The notes: generated from the letters alone by a model not told the origin. Shown: positions 17,196-26,013, counted from the stretch's first letter. The stretch is 51,194 nt of DNA from JBDTMT01 sp033764095 (GCA_033764095.1 JANRJF010000180.1:1-51194), one strand, 5' to 3'. Made by a program: numbers and translations.

Positions 17196-17903
17196 TCAAC
17201 CCAGCGCGCGGCGGTCCTTGATGTAATGATACCGAATCTGCGCCTCGTCGTAGCGGTGCGCGCGGCCGATCGGACACGCGTCGCGGACCGCCAGCCACAG
17301 CGGCCAGGTGTCGGCCAGCTCACCCGGCGCGGCGCGGGCACGCTCGAACGCCGGCACGCAGGTGCGGGCGCAATCGGGACATGGATTGGCCGCCCGCGGG
17401 GGCGGGCCGGTGGGGCCCGGGCGATCGAGCACCAGCGCGGCGCGCAGGCCGATCCACGGACCGTACACGGGATGGACGTTCAGGCCGACCAGCGACAGCG
17501 GCGCCAGGCCGCTGACGTCGGCAAGGCGCTGCACCGCCAGGCGGCGCGGCGCCGGCTCGTGTGCGAAGCGCCAGTCGCCGGCGATGCCGAGCTCGGCCGC
17601 GAGCCGACTGAGCCGCGTCTCGCTGTAGCGGTCGACCGGGTTGGCGTCGCCGCGCAGCGCCGCGTCGGTTCGGTACGCGGCGAGGAACGGTTCCCACAGC
17701 GCGCGCGTGTTGCCGATCAGCAGGCCGAGTCGGTCCGCTGCTGCCGCCAGGCGATGCTGGGGCGCAACCGCATCGTTGTACCAACCGACGGCGAACGGCT
17801 GCAGCAGATCGAAGCCCAGCCGTGTGCACCGCGTCGCGAGCTCGTCGATGTCGGTCGTTGGATCCTCCGCCGCGACCAGCGAACACCGAATCGCGGCACA
17901 TGA
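17196..17903 (-). CDS. MMACHC-like cobalamin-processing family protein; start codon unresolved
   Basis: By my manual translation the frame is open from 17903 down to the stop at 17196 (235 codons). LGFDLLQPFAVGWYNDAV, LGLLIGNTRALWEPFLAA, NPVDRYSE, VGLNVHPVYGPWIGLRAALV and the Cys pairs of NPCPDCARTC match the CblC/MMACHC-like flavin-cobalamin fold. Such proteins decyanate or dealkylate cobalamins or reduce related cofactors; the substrate here is inferred. No ATG, GTG or TTG exists in frame between the upstream stop (17906-17904) and a GTG at 17534, which is far too late. An ATG at 17901 is one frame off. Either a rare start (ATT 17891, CTG 17879) is used or a one-base indel broke the start. 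It is divergent from bpt. Confidence 0.72.
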   Translation of the reverse strand, partial: SCAAIRCSLVAAEDPTTDIDELATRCTRLGFDLLQPFAVGWYNDAVAPQHRLAAAADRLGLLIGNTRALWEPFLAAYRTDAALRGDANPVDRYSETRLSRLAAELGIAGDWRFAHEPAPRRLAVQRLADVSGLAPLSLVGLNVHPVYGPWIGLRAALVLDRPGPTGPPPRAANPCPDCARTCVPAFERARAAPGELADTWPLWLAVRDACPIGRAHRYDEAQIRYHYIKDRRALG

Positions 17904-17964
17904 TCAACCCGTTGCACGGCGAAACCACCTTTCGTGATTCGCGCCGCTACGGTATGCGACCAGC

Positions 17965-18735
17965 ATGGACTCCCCGGTCCGTCTGCCCGGTGCGCCGCCG
18001 GAGTGGCTGGTGTGGAACGAGACCAGCCGCTGTCCGTATCTCGCCGAGCAGACGGCGCGGCTGCCGCTGCGGCTGCCGATGCGGCGCCTCAAGCCGACCG
18101 AGTTCGGCACCCGATTGGCGGCCGGCGATCGCCGCCAGGGCCTGCTGCTCTACCGCCCGAGCTGCCCGTCGTGCGCGGCCTGCGAGCCGATCCGCCTCGA
18201 CACCGCGGCGTTCGCGCCGTCGCGCACGCAGCGCCGCATTCTGGCGCGCGGCGATGCCGTGCTGCAGACGCTGATCGGCCGCCCCGCGGTCACCCCCGAC
18301 AAGGTGGCGCTCTACAACCGCCACAAGCTCGAGCGCGGCCTGCTCACCGGCGACGGCCTGATCGACGCCGAGGGCTACGAGCAGTTCCTGGTCGAAACCT
18401 GCACCGACACCGTCGAGCTGCGCTATGTGCTCAACGGCCTGCTGGTCGGCGTCGCCGTCACCGACCGCGCCGGCGACGCGCTCTCCGCCGTCTACTGCTT
18501 CTACGACCCCGGCTTCGCGCGCCTCAGCCTCGGCACCTACTCGATCCTCAAGCAGCTCGCCCTCTGCCGCCAGTGGGGGCTGCGCTACCTCTACCTCGGC
18601 CTCTACGTCGCCGGCAGCTCCGCCATGGCCTACAAGGCGCGCTTCCTCCCGCACGAGCGCCTGATCGGCGGTGAGTGGACCAGGATCAGTTCAGGGAAAG
18701 ATTCGCCACAGATGAACACAGAGGACCACGGATAA
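17965..18735 (+). CDS. bpt: Aspartate/glutamate leucyltransferase (Bpt, Ate1-like)
   Basis: 256 residues. N-terminal SRCPYLAEQTARLPLR and YRPSCPSCAACEPIRLD (Cys cluster), then LYNRHKLERG and the C-terminal GNAT-like core: AVYCFYDPGF, SLGTYSILKQLALC, YLYLGLYVAGSSAMAYKARF. It transfers leucine from Leu-tRNA to proteins with N-terminal Asp or Glu, feeding the ClpS/ClpAP N-degron pathway. The family ends near LIGGEWTRI; the remaining tail (SSGKDSPQMNTEDHG) and the stop are encoded by an F1 repeat. Confidence 0.93.
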   Translation: MDSPVRLPGAPPEWLVWNETSRCPYLAEQTARLPLRLPMRRLKPTEFGTRLAAGDRRQGLLLYRPSCPSCAACEPIRLDTAAFAPSRTQRRILARGDAVLQTLIGRPAVTPDKVALYNRHKLERGLLTGDGLIDAEGYEQFLVETCTDTVELRYVLNGLLVGVAVTDRAGDALSAVYCFYDPGFARLSLGTYSILKQLALCRQWGLRYLYLGLYVAGSSAMAYKARFLPHERLIGGEWTRISSGKDSPQMNTEDHG

Positions 18736-18789
18736 ACACGGAGGCTTCCGTGTTCATCCGTGGTTCTCTGTGTTTTCTGTGGTGATCTT
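18699..18789. repeat. Inverted repeat, family F1, copy 2
   Basis: Left arm 18699-18743 (CCACAGATGAACACAGAGG, then ACCACGGATAAACACGGAG) and right arm 18745-18789 are complementary with almost no loop. It overlaps the last codons of bpt and separates it from the convergent MgtC/DUF4010 gene. Confidence 0.9.
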
Positions 18790-18799
18790 CTTCAGAACC

Positions 18800-20071
18800 T
18801 CACGGCAGCACGAACGCCGCCGCGACCGTCAACGCGGCCAGGCCGCTCAAGCCGACGAGCGACCAGATGCCGGTCTCGCGCTCGCCGAGCCACAGCGCGT
18901 AGATGCCCTTCACCACGTTGTTGCTGGCGATCGACAACATGATCGCCAGCACCACCACCGGCGGCGCGCTGCCGTTGGTCAGCGTGTCGGCGAGGCCGAG
19001 GATGAACGGCACGATGTCGGTGAGCCCGACCAGCCCGGCCAGCGCCAGCAGTCCGGCGTCGCCGAGGTACTGCTGCGTGAGCTGGGTGATCACCTGCAGG
19101 CCGAGGAACAGCGCCGCGAACAGCACCGCGGCGCGCAACTCGAGCGGATGCGACTCCTCGTTCGCCACGTCGCCCGCCAGCGGCGCGCGGTTGGCACGCG
19201 TGCCGTCGCCGCGCAGCACCAGCGCGACGCCGGCGAGCGAGCCGATCGCCGCCAGGCTGAGCAGCGACGGGGCGAGCTGGCGGCCAAGCTCGGACGAGAA
19301 GGTCCACACCAGCGTCAGGATGCGGATGTACATCGTGCCGGTGGCGAGGATGATCGCGCCGGCGTCGCGGCGCGGCGCGCGACTGCCGTGCGAGCGGCGC
19401 GCCAGCGACACCGTCGTCGCGGTGCTGGAGTAGAGCCCACCGAGCAGCGCGGTGAGCAGCAGGCTCTCCTCCGAGCGCACCAGCTTCTGCAGCAGGTAGC
19501 TGGCGTAGGAGATGGCGCTCACCGCCACCACCACCAGCCAGGTGTTGAACGGGTTGAGGCGGAAGCGGGTGAAGTCCTCGTGCGGCAGGACCGGCAGGAT
19601 GACCGCCAGCAGCAACAGGAAGGTGACGAAGGTGGTGAGCTCCTGCGGCGGGATGCGGCGCGCGAAGCTGCGCAGCGGCTGCTTGCCGGTGAGCAGCAGC
19701 ACGGCGGCGACGGTGACCGCGGTGGCGGTGAGCGCGTCGCCGTGCGCCGAGAGCAGGCCGATGGTGTAGGCGAGCAGCACGGTGAGCTCGGTGGTGGTGC
19801 CGGTGCGCTCGTGACGCAACTTGGCGGCGTACGACACCACCGTCAGGCCGCCGACCAGCACGAAGCCGATCGCCGGCAGCAGCGGCGCGCCGCCGCCGGC
19901 GATGCTCAGCATGTGGCCGAGCAACCCGACCAGCGGCATCGTGCGCACCCCGGCCATGGTGCGGGCGTGCTCCCGGTCGGCGGTCTCCTCGCGCTCCAGG
20001 CCGAGCACGAAGGTCAGCACCAGCGTGACGGCGAAGTGGAACAGCTCGGCGGGCGCGGGGACCTCGGGCAT
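18800..20071 (-). CDS. MgtC/SapB-type membrane protein with DUF4010 domain
   Basis: 423 residues from ATG 20071 (a GTG at 20092 is possible). The N-terminal third is MgtC-like: TLVLTFVLGLEREE, RTMAGVRTMPLVGLLG. The remainder is DUF4010-like with about eight more hydrophobic segments (RIPPQELTTFVTFLLLLAV, LLTALLGGLYSSTATTVSLARR, ASNNVVKGIYALWLGERE). About 12 membrane segments in total suggest a transporter or sensor in the inner membrane; substrate unknown. It lies alone, divergent from the carotenoid-oxygenase gene. Confidence 0.88.
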   Translation of the reverse strand: MPEVPAPAELFHFAVTLVLTFVLGLEREETADREHARTMAGVRTMPLVGLLGHMLSIAGGGAPLLPAIGFVLVGGLTVVSYAAKLRHERTGTTTELTVLLAYTIGLLSAHGDALTATAVTVAAVLLLTGKQPLRSFARRIPPQELTTFVTFLLLLAVILPVLPHEDFTRFRLNPFNTWLVVVAVSAISYASYLLQKLVRSEESLLLTALLGGLYSSTATTVSLARRSHGSRAPRRDAGAIILATGTMYIRILTLVWTFSSELGRQLAPSLLSLAAIGSLAGVALVLRGDGTRANRAPLAGDVANEESHPLELRAAVLFAALFLGLQVITQLTQQYLGDAGLLALAGLVGLTDIVPFILGLADTLTNGSAPPVVVLAIMLSIASNNVVKGIYALWLGERETGIWSLVGLSGLAALTVAAAFVLP

Positions 20072-20189
20072 GTTGGCGGCTTTAACCACCACGGCATCCA
20101 GACACCAAGGCGGATGGCGCGGCGCTTCCGGTCTGGACAGGCCGACGAGCAGGTGCTCTCGTCGCGCGGGTCAGCATGGAGGATTCGCC

Positions 20190-21536
20190 ATGACCGAGAA
20201 GCGCGAGGAGCAGCTGCCCTTCCACCTGCGCGGCAACTACGCGCCGGTGGGCGAGGAGACCACCGCGGTCGACCTGCCGGTCATCGGCGCGCTGCCGCCC
20301 GAGCTGCGCGGCGTGTACATGCGCAACGGCCCCAACCCGAAGTCCGGCTATTCGCCGCACTGGTTCATGGGCGACGGCATGCTGCACGGCGTGCGCCTGC
20401 AGGACGGCAGGGCGCAGTGGTATCGCAACCGCTACGTGCGCGGGCGCGCCTTCGTCGAGGGGCTCGACTTCGTCGACGCGAACGGCAACGTCGACCACAG
20501 CGTCGGGGTCGGCAACACCAACGTCATCCAGCACGCTGGCAAGGTGTACGCCCTCGTCGAAAGCTCGTTCCCGATCGAGATGACGCGCGAGCTCGACACG
20601 CTCGGCGTGCGTGACTTCGGCGGCCGGCTCACCACCAGCTTCACTGCCCACCCGAAGCCCTGCCCGCGCACCGGCGAGCTGCACTTCTTCGGCTACCGCT
20701 TCATCCAGCCGTTCCTCACCTACCACGTGCTCGACGCGAGCGGCGCGCTGGTGAAGAGCGAGGTGATCGAGGTGCCGGGGGCGACGATGATCCACGACTT
20801 CGGCATCACCGACACGCACGTCGTCTTCATGGACCTGCCGATCGTCTTCGACTTCGAGACGGCGGTGCAGGGCGACGGCTTCCCCTACAAGTGGAGCGAC
20901 GACTACGGCGCCCGCCTCGGCGTCATGCCGCGCGGCGGCGGCAACGCCGACGTCACCTGGTACGACATCGAGCCCTGCTACGTCTTCCACCCCTTCAACG
21001 CGTACGACGCCGGCAGCAAGATCGTCATGGACGTGGCGCGCTACCCCGAGCTGTGGCGCGAGGGCGCCGGCGGCATCGCCACCGCGACGCTGCACCGCTG
21101 GACCATCGACCTCGCCGCCGCGCGCGTACTGGAGCAGCCGCTCGACGACCGCGCCATCGAGTTCCCGCGCACCGACGACCGGCGCAGCGCCAACCGCTTC
21201 CGCTACGGCTACGCCGCCGGCGCGGTGTTCGAGGGCTCCGACGACCGCCAGGCCGACTGCATGCTGGTGAAGTACGACTTCGACAAGGGCGCCGTCGCCA
21301 CCGAGCATCGCTGGGGCCGTGGCCGCACGCCGAGCGAAGGCGTCTTCGTCCCCGCCTCGGCAACCGCCGGCGAGGACGAGGGGTGGCTGATCCAGTACGT
21401 CTACGACGCCGCCCGCAACGCCACCGATCTGGTGATCCTCGACGCCAGCAATATCGCCAAGCCGCCGGTCGCCACCGTGCAACTGCCGGTGCGCGTGCCG
21501 TTCGGGTTCCACGGCAACTGGATCGCGGATCAGTGA
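20190..21536 (+). CDS. Carotenoid cleavage oxygenase family protein
   Basis: 448 residues from the ATG preceded by GGAGG. The RPE65/carotenoid-oxygenase propeller is clear: GVYMRNGPNPKSGYSPHWFMGDGMLHGVRL, and four iron-ligand His contexts, TAHPK, MIHDFGIT, VFHPFNAYD and the C-terminal FHGNWI. These enzymes use a four-His Fe(II) centre to cleave carotenoid, stilbene or related alkenes with O2. The substrate cannot be told from sequence. It is a single gene with an F1b repeat 3 bp after its stop. Confidence 0.95.
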   Translation: MTEKREEQLPFHLRGNYAPVGEETTAVDLPVIGALPPELRGVYMRNGPNPKSGYSPHWFMGDGMLHGVRLQDGRAQWYRNRYVRGRAFVEGLDFVDANGNVDHSVGVGNTNVIQHAGKVYALVESSFPIEMTRELDTLGVRDFGGRLTTSFTAHPKPCPRTGELHFFGYRFIQPFLTYHVLDASGALVKSEVIEVPGATMIHDFGITDTHVVFMDLPIVFDFETAVQGDGFPYKWSDDYGARLGVMPRGGGNADVTWYDIEPCYVFHPFNAYDAGSKIVMDVARYPELWREGAGGIATATLHRWTIDLAAARVLEQPLDDRAIEFPRTDDRRSANRFRYGYAAGAVFEGSDDRQADCMLVKYDFDKGAVATEHRWGRGRTPSEGVFVPASATAGEDEGWLIQYVYDAARNATDLVILDASNIAKPPVATVQLPVRVPFGFHGNWIADQ

Positions 21537-21537
21537 G

Positions 21538-21657
21538 AAAAGGAATTCACCACAGAGACACAGAGGCACGGAGAGGAACTCCGAGTAAGACTAGAAAAGT
21601 GAGGGCTGCTCGGTGCGGCTCTTCTCCGTGCCTCTGTGTCTCTGTGGTGAATTCTTC
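21538..21657. repeat. Inverted repeat of ACAGAGAC-type units (family F1b)
   Basis: Left arm 21539-21577 (AATTCACCACAGAGACACAG and following) and right arm 21625-21656 (CTCCGTGCCTCTGTGTCTCT and following) are inverted copies around about 45 unrelated bases; period 8 nt. The minus-strand ogt gene is read through the whole element and stops at 21591. Confidence 0.9.
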
Positions 21658-22154
21658 AGCGCGCCCTCGTGCTCCAACAACCAGCGCTTGCGCTGCAGGC
21701 CGCCGGCGTAGCCGGTGAGCGAGCCGTCGGCGCCGATGGCGCGGTGGCAGGGAATCAGCAACCAGATCGGGTTGGCGCCGTTGGCGGCGCCAACCGCGCG
21801 CACGGCGGTTGGTGAACCGACCGCCTGGGCGAGGTCGCTATAGCTGCACGTGCTGCCGACCGGGATGCGGCGCAGCGCCGTCCAGACCGCGCGTTGGAAC
21901 GCGGTGCCGTGCGGAGCAACCGCCACCGCGTCGATCGCCGCGAGCTCGCCGGCGAAGTAGGCGTCGAGCCGTTCCCAGAGCCGCGCGCGCCCCGCGCGCG
22001 TGGCTGCCAGCTCGATCGCGCCCAGGCGGCGCGCCAACGTCGTCTGGCTCTGCGCCCAGTATTCACTGAACGTCAGCGCGCACAGCCGCTCGTCCCGCCA
22101 CGCCGCCGTCACGTCGCCCAGCGGCGTTCGATGTTCGGCGATCTCGACCTTCAC
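21591..22154 (-). CDS. ogt: Methylated-DNA--protein-cysteine methyltransferase
   Basis: 187 residues from a GTG overlapping the Ada-AlkA stop (GTGA). The core is unmistakable: GTAFQRAVWTALRRIPVGST, YSDLAQAVGSPTAVRAVGAANG and NPIWLLIPCHRAIG with the PCHR acceptor cysteine. It removes O6-alkyl groups from guanine in a suicide reaction. The normal end is near QRKRWLLEHEGAL; the last 18 residues (NSPQRHRGTEKSRTEQPSLF region) are encoded by the F1b repeat. It forms a two-gene alkylation-repair operon with the upstream gene. Confidence 0.95.
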   Translation of the reverse strand: MKVEIAEHRTPLGDVTAAWRDERLCALTFSEYWAQSQTTLARRLGAIELAATRAGRARLWERLDAYFAGELAAIDAVAVAPHGTAFQRAVWTALRRIPVGSTCSYSDLAQAVGSPTAVRAVGAANGANPIWLLIPCHRAIGADGSLTGYAGGLQRKRWLLEHEGALKNSPQRHRGTEKSRTEQPSLF

Positions 22155-23644
22155 TGCTGCTCTCCGCTTGGTGCCTTGGTGTCTTTCTGGTCGCTCGCGC
22201 CGAGCGTCTGCCACAGATGCATCGCCGCGTAGGCGCGCCACGGCCGCCAAGCCTCGGCCGCCTCCGCCAGCGCCGCGCTCGACACCGGCCCGCTGCCGTT
22301 GCCGAGCGCGGCGCGCAGGCCGAGGTCGCCGTGCGGAAAGGCATCCGGCTCGCCGAGCGCGCGCATGGCGATGTAGTGCGCCGTCCACGCTCCGATGCCG
22401 GGCAGCGCGGTAAGCCGCTCGACCACCTCGTCGAGCCCGCGCGCCGCGTCGAGCACCACCGCGCCACGTGCCACCGCCGCCGCCAGGCCCTGCAGGGCGG
22501 CGACGCGGGCACTCGGCATGCCGATGCCGGTCAGGTCGGCCGCCGCCAGCGCGGCCGGGGTGGGGAAACGATGCGTCAGCCCGTCGATACCGGCGAGCGG
22601 CGCACCGCAGCGTTCGACCAGGCGGCCCATCAGGGTCGTCGCGCCGCGCACCGTCACCTGCTGGCCCACCACGGCGCGCACCGCGATCTCGAACGGGTCC
22701 CAGGCGCCCGGCACGCGCAGGCCCGGCTGCGCCGTCAACGACCGGCGCAGGCGCAGATCGCGGCGCAGGTGGGCGGCGATGGCGAGCGGATCGGCGCTGA
22801 GGTCGAACACGCGCCGCGCCCGCTCGATCAATCCGGGCACCGCCGCCGCGTCGGCGCCGTGGATGCGCAGCGCCAGCGCCGCCGCGGCGGGGACGGCGCG
22901 CACCTCGATCCAGGCCGGCGCGTCGCCGGCGTCCACCGTGCGGCGATAGGCGCCGTCGGCGACCTGCTCGACGCCCGGGGTGGCGCGCGCGGCGAGAAAG
23001 GCGAGCAGGCCGCGCCAGTCGAGCGGCGGGCGGTACGGCAGGCGCAGCGTCAGGCCGGCGGCGTCGCGCGCGTCGCGCGCTACCCTGCGGCGCAGCGCGG
23101 TCGGGGCGGCGCCGAAGCTGGTGCGCACGGCGTGGTTGAACTGGCGCAGCGAGCGGAAGCCGGCCGCAGCGGCAATCTCCCACATCGGCAGCGCCGTCTG
23201 GTCGATCAGCGCGCGCGCCGTCGCCAGCCGCTGCGCGCGCGCCACCGCCACCGGCGAGGCGCCGAGATGCTGCTCGAACAGGCGGCGCAGCTGCCGCGCG
23301 CCGACGCCGAGGCGCGCCGCCAGCGCCTCGACCCCACCCTCCTCGTCGTCCAGCGCGCCGGCGTCGATCAGCCGCAGGCCGCGTGCCACCAGCGCCGACG
23401 AGCCCAGCCAGGCCGGCGTTCCCGGCGCGGTCTCCGGCCGGCAGCGCTTGCAGGGCCGGAAGCCCGCCGTCTCCGCCGCCGCGGCGCAGGCGTAGAAGGT
23501 GACGTTCTCCAGCTTCGGCGGCCGCGCCGGACACACCGGCCGGCAGTAGATGCCGGTGGTGCGCACGGCGATGAAGAAGCGCCCGTCGAAGCGCCGGTCG
23601 CGCGTCCGCATCGCCCGGTAGCAGGTGGCTCGATCGAGGTTCAT
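22151..23644 (-). CDS. Ada N-domain / AraC HTH / AlkA 3-methyladenine glycosylase fusion
   Basis: 497 residues from ATG 23644. Residues 1-75 are the Ada methylphosphotriester domain with Zn cysteines Cys34, Cys38, Cys65 and Cys68. Residues about 80-185 form the AraC-type HTH (GVGARQLRRLFEQHLG, EIAAAAGFRSLRQFN). The rest is AlkA: N-terminal AlkA domain, then the helix-hairpin-helix LPGIGAWTAHYIAMRAL and catalytic Asp440 in PHGDLGL. It senses methyl damage and excises alkylated bases, and probably activates its own operon. The methyltransferase half of classical Ada is the separate downstream gene. Its last residues (QKDTKAPS) fall in a CACCAAGGCACCAAG-type string. Confidence 0.95.
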   Translation of the reverse strand: MNLDRATCYRAMRTRDRRFDGRFFIAVRTTGIYCRPVCPARPPKLENVTFYACAAAAETAGFRPCKRCRPETAPGTPAWLGSSALVARGLRLIDAGALDDEEGGVEALAARLGVGARQLRRLFEQHLGASPVAVARAQRLATARALIDQTALPMWEIAAAAGFRSLRQFNHAVRTSFGAAPTALRRRVARDARDAAGLTLRLPYRPPLDWRGLLAFLAARATPGVEQVADGAYRRTVDAGDAPAWIEVRAVPAAAALALRIHGADAAAVPGLIERARRVFDLSADPLAIAAHLRRDLRLRRSLTAQPGLRVPGAWDPFEIAVRAVVGQQVTVRGATTLMGRLVERCGAPLAGIDGLTHRFPTPAALAAADLTGIGMPSARVAALQGLAAAVARGAVVLDAARGLDEVVERLTALPGIGAWTAHYIAMRALGEPDAFPHGDLGLRAALGNGSGPVSSAALAEAAEAWRPWRAYAAMHLWQTLGASDQKDTKAPSGEQQ

Positions 23645-23708
23645 GCCGTCGTTTCTAGCACGCACCGCCGGGGCGGACTGGCAATCGGCGGACGTGTTTG
23701 TGGCGCGG

Positions 23709-23788
23709 AAGCGATGCGCGATGAGCGATGAGCGATAAGCCGGAAGGCGGAGCACACCTCATCGCTCGTCGCTCGTCGCGCATCGCTT
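23709..23788. repeat. Inverted repeat of 7-nt GAGCGAT units (family F2, copy 1)
   Basis: Left arm 23709-23738 (GCGATGAGCGATGAGCGAT and preceding unit) and right arm 23758-23788 (CATCGCTCGTCGCTCGTCGC) flank about 20 bases. It lies in the divergent promoter gap between the Ada-AlkA gene and tkt, so it is not simply a terminator. Confidence 0.88.
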
Positions 23789-23859
23789 CTTTCCAATTCC
23801 GGGTTCCCCACTCGGCGCGTAACCGGTAAGGTTCGGCGCCATCGATGACGGAGGGCCCC

Positions 23860-25929
23860 ATGGCCGAGGCGAAGCAGGATCTGGATCTTCTCTGCATCAA
23901 CACCATCCGCACGTTGTCGATGGACGCCGTGCAGCAGGCCAACTCGGGCCACCCCGGCACGCCGATGGCGCTGGCGCCAGTCGCATACACGCTCTGGCAG
24001 CAGTTCCTGCGCTACGATCCGAAGGATCCGATCGGGCCGAACCGCGACCGCTTCGTGCTGTCGAACGGCCACGCCTCGATGCTGCTGGACAGCCTGCTGC
24101 ACCTCGCGGGCGTGCAGGCGGTCGATCCGACCTACGAGGTGCTGGGCCAGCCGTCGGTGACGCTGGACGCGATCAAGACCTTCCGCCAGTTGGGCTCCAA
24201 GTGTGCCGGCCATCCGGAGTATCGCTGGACCTCCGGCGTCGAGACCACCACCGGCCCGCTCGGCCAGGGCATCGCCAACTCGGTCGGCATGGCGATCGCG
24301 AGCCGCTGGATGGGGCAGTACTTCAACCGGCCGGGGTACACGCTGTTCGACTTCGACGCCTACGCCATCTGCGGCGACGGCTGTTTCATGGAGGGCATCT
24401 CCAGCGAGGCCGCCTCGCTCGCCGGCCATCTCAAGCTCGCCAACCTCTGCTGGATCTACGACAACAACCACATCACCATCGAGGGCAACACCGCGCTGGC
24501 ATACAGCGACGACGTCGCGGCGCGCTTCATGGGCTACGGCTGGAGCGTGCAGCGGGTCGGCGACGCCAACGACCTCGAGCTGCTGGCGCAGGCGCTCAGC
24601 CACTTCAAGCACACCGACGATCGCCCGACGCTGATCATCGTCGACAGCCATATCGGCTACGGCGCGCCGTCCAAGCAGGACACCAGCGCGGCGCACGGCG
24701 AGCCGCTCGGCGAGGACGAGATCCGCGGCGCCAAGCGCCGCTACGGCTGGCCGGAGGACGCCAAGTTCCTGGTGCCCGACGGCGTGAAGGAACACTTCGC
24801 CGCCGGCGTCGGCGCGCGCGGCGCCAAGGCGCGCAGCGACTGGCAGGCGCTGTTCGCGCGCTACCAGCAGCAGTTCCCGCAGCTCGCCGACCACCTCGAG
24901 CGCATGCAGCGCCGCGAGCTGCCCGACGGCTGGGACAAGGACCTGCCCATCTTCCCGGCCGACGCCAAGGGCCTCGCCAGCCGCGACTCGAACGGCAAGG
25001 TGATGCAGGTGGTGGCGAAGAACGTGCCGTGGCTGATCGGCGGCGCCGCCGACCTGGCGCCGTCGACCAAGACGCGCCTCACCTTCGACGGCGCCGGCGA
25101 CTTCGAGGCCGACAACTACGGCGGCCGCAACTTCCACTTCGGCATCCGCGAGCACGGCATGTGCGCCATCCTGAACGGCATGTCGCTCAGCAAGGTGCGG
25201 CCGTTCGGCGCCGGCTTCTTCATCTTCACCGACTACGCGCGCCCGTCGATCCGCCTGGCCGCGTTCATGGAGCTGCCGGTCATCTACGTCTTCACGCACG
25301 ATTCGATCGGCGTCGGCGAGGACGGACCGACGCATCAACCGGTCGAGCAGCTCGCGTCGCTGCGCGCGATACCGAACCTGATCACCATCCGCCCGGCCGA
25401 CGCCAACGAGGTGGTCGAGGCCTGGCGCACCATTCTGCCGCTGCACCACGAGCCGGTGATGCTGGTGCTGTCGCGCCAGAACCTGCCGACGCTCGACCGC
25501 ACGAAGTACGCGCCGGCGTCCGGCCTGGCGAAGGGCGCCTACGTGCTGGCCGACGCGCCGGGCGGCGCCCCCGAGGTGCTGCTGCTCGCCACCGGCAGCG
25601 AGGTCGGCCTGTGCATCAGCGCCTTCGAGAGGCTGAGCAAGGAGGGCGTCAAGGCGCGCGTCGTCAGCATGCCCTCCTGGGAGCTGTTCGAGCGCCAGCC
25701 GCGCGAGTATCGCGACCAGGTGCTGCCCCCGTCGGTCACCGCCCGCGTCGCCGTCGAGCAGGCGTCGACGCTCGGCTGGGCGCACTACACCGGCCTCGAC
25801 GGCGCCATCATCGGCATGCGCACCTTCGGCGCCTCGGCACCGCTCAAGGACGTGATGAAGAAGTTCGGCTTCGAGCCCGAGGCCGTCGTCGCCGCCGCCA
25901 AGGCGCAGCTGGCGAGGAAAACTGCGTAG
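23860..25929 (+). CDS. tkt: Transketolase, full length
   Basis: 689 residues from ATG 23860, with GGAGG just upstream; an ATG at 23845 is in frame but lacks that spacing. N-terminal domain: NSGHPGTPMALAPVAYTLW, DRFVLSNGHASMLLDSLLH, TTGPLGQGIANSVGMAIA, GDGCFMEGISSEAASLAG with DNNHITIEG. Middle domain: FHFGIREHGMCAILNGM (TPP-activating Glu), THDSIGVGEDGPTHQPVEQL. The C-terminal domain is complete. It interconverts pentose and hexose phosphates (Calvin or pentose phosphate pathway). It is followed by pgi after an F1 repeat, consistent with a sugar-phosphate locus. Confidence 0.97.
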   Translation: MAEAKQDLDLLCINTIRTLSMDAVQQANSGHPGTPMALAPVAYTLWQQFLRYDPKDPIGPNRDRFVLSNGHASMLLDSLLHLAGVQAVDPTYEVLGQPSVTLDAIKTFRQLGSKCAGHPEYRWTSGVETTTGPLGQGIANSVGMAIASRWMGQYFNRPGYTLFDFDAYAICGDGCFMEGISSEAASLAGHLKLANLCWIYDNNHITIEGNTALAYSDDVAARFMGYGWSVQRVGDANDLELLAQALSHFKHTDDRPTLIIVDSHIGYGAPSKQDTSAAHGEPLGEDEIRGAKRRYGWPEDAKFLVPDGVKEHFAAGVGARGAKARSDWQALFARYQQQFPQLADHLERMQRRELPDGWDKDLPIFPADAKGLASRDSNGKVMQVVAKNVPWLIGGAADLAPSTKTRLTFDGAGDFEADNYGGRNFHFGIREHGMCAILNGMSLSKVRPFGAGFFIFTDYARPSIRLAAFMELPVIYVFTHDSIGVGEDGPTHQPVEQLASLRAIPNLITIRPADANEVVEAWRTILPLHHEPVMLVLSRQNLPTLDRTKYAPASGLAKGAYVLADAPGGAPEVLLLATGSEVGLCISAFERLSKEGVKARVVSMPSWELFERQPREYRDQVLPPSVTARVAVEQASTLGWAHYTGLDGAIIGMRTFGASAPLKDVMKKFGFEPEAVVAAAKAQLARKTA

Positions 25930-26013
25930 CCACGGATGCACACAGAGGACTGCGGATGAACACGGAAGCCTCCGTGTCGATCTGTGGTTCTCTGTGTTTT
26001 CCGTGGGGATCTT
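25928..26013. repeat. Inverted repeat, family F1, copy 3
   Basis: Left arm 25928-25967 (CCACGGATGCACACAGAGG, then TGCGGATGAACACGGA) and right arm 25970-26013 (TCCGTGTCGATCTGTGGTTC and following), nearly no loop. It begins at the tkt stop codon and ends 16 bp before the pgi ATG. Confidence 0.9.

Noticed and set aside
17160..17903. Plus-strand open frame over the MMACHC-like gene
   Set aside because: The translation has no recognisable motif while the minus frame has continuous MMACHC-like segments.
22217..23731. Long plus-strand open frame opposite the Ada-AlkA gene
   Set aside because: Low-complexity translation with no motif; the minus frame carries the Zn, HTH and glycosylase motifs.
23860..25929. 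Duplicate gene relation between the full-length and split transketolases
   Set aside because: The two belong to clearly different subtypes (motifs and lengths differ), so this is not a recent local duplication.
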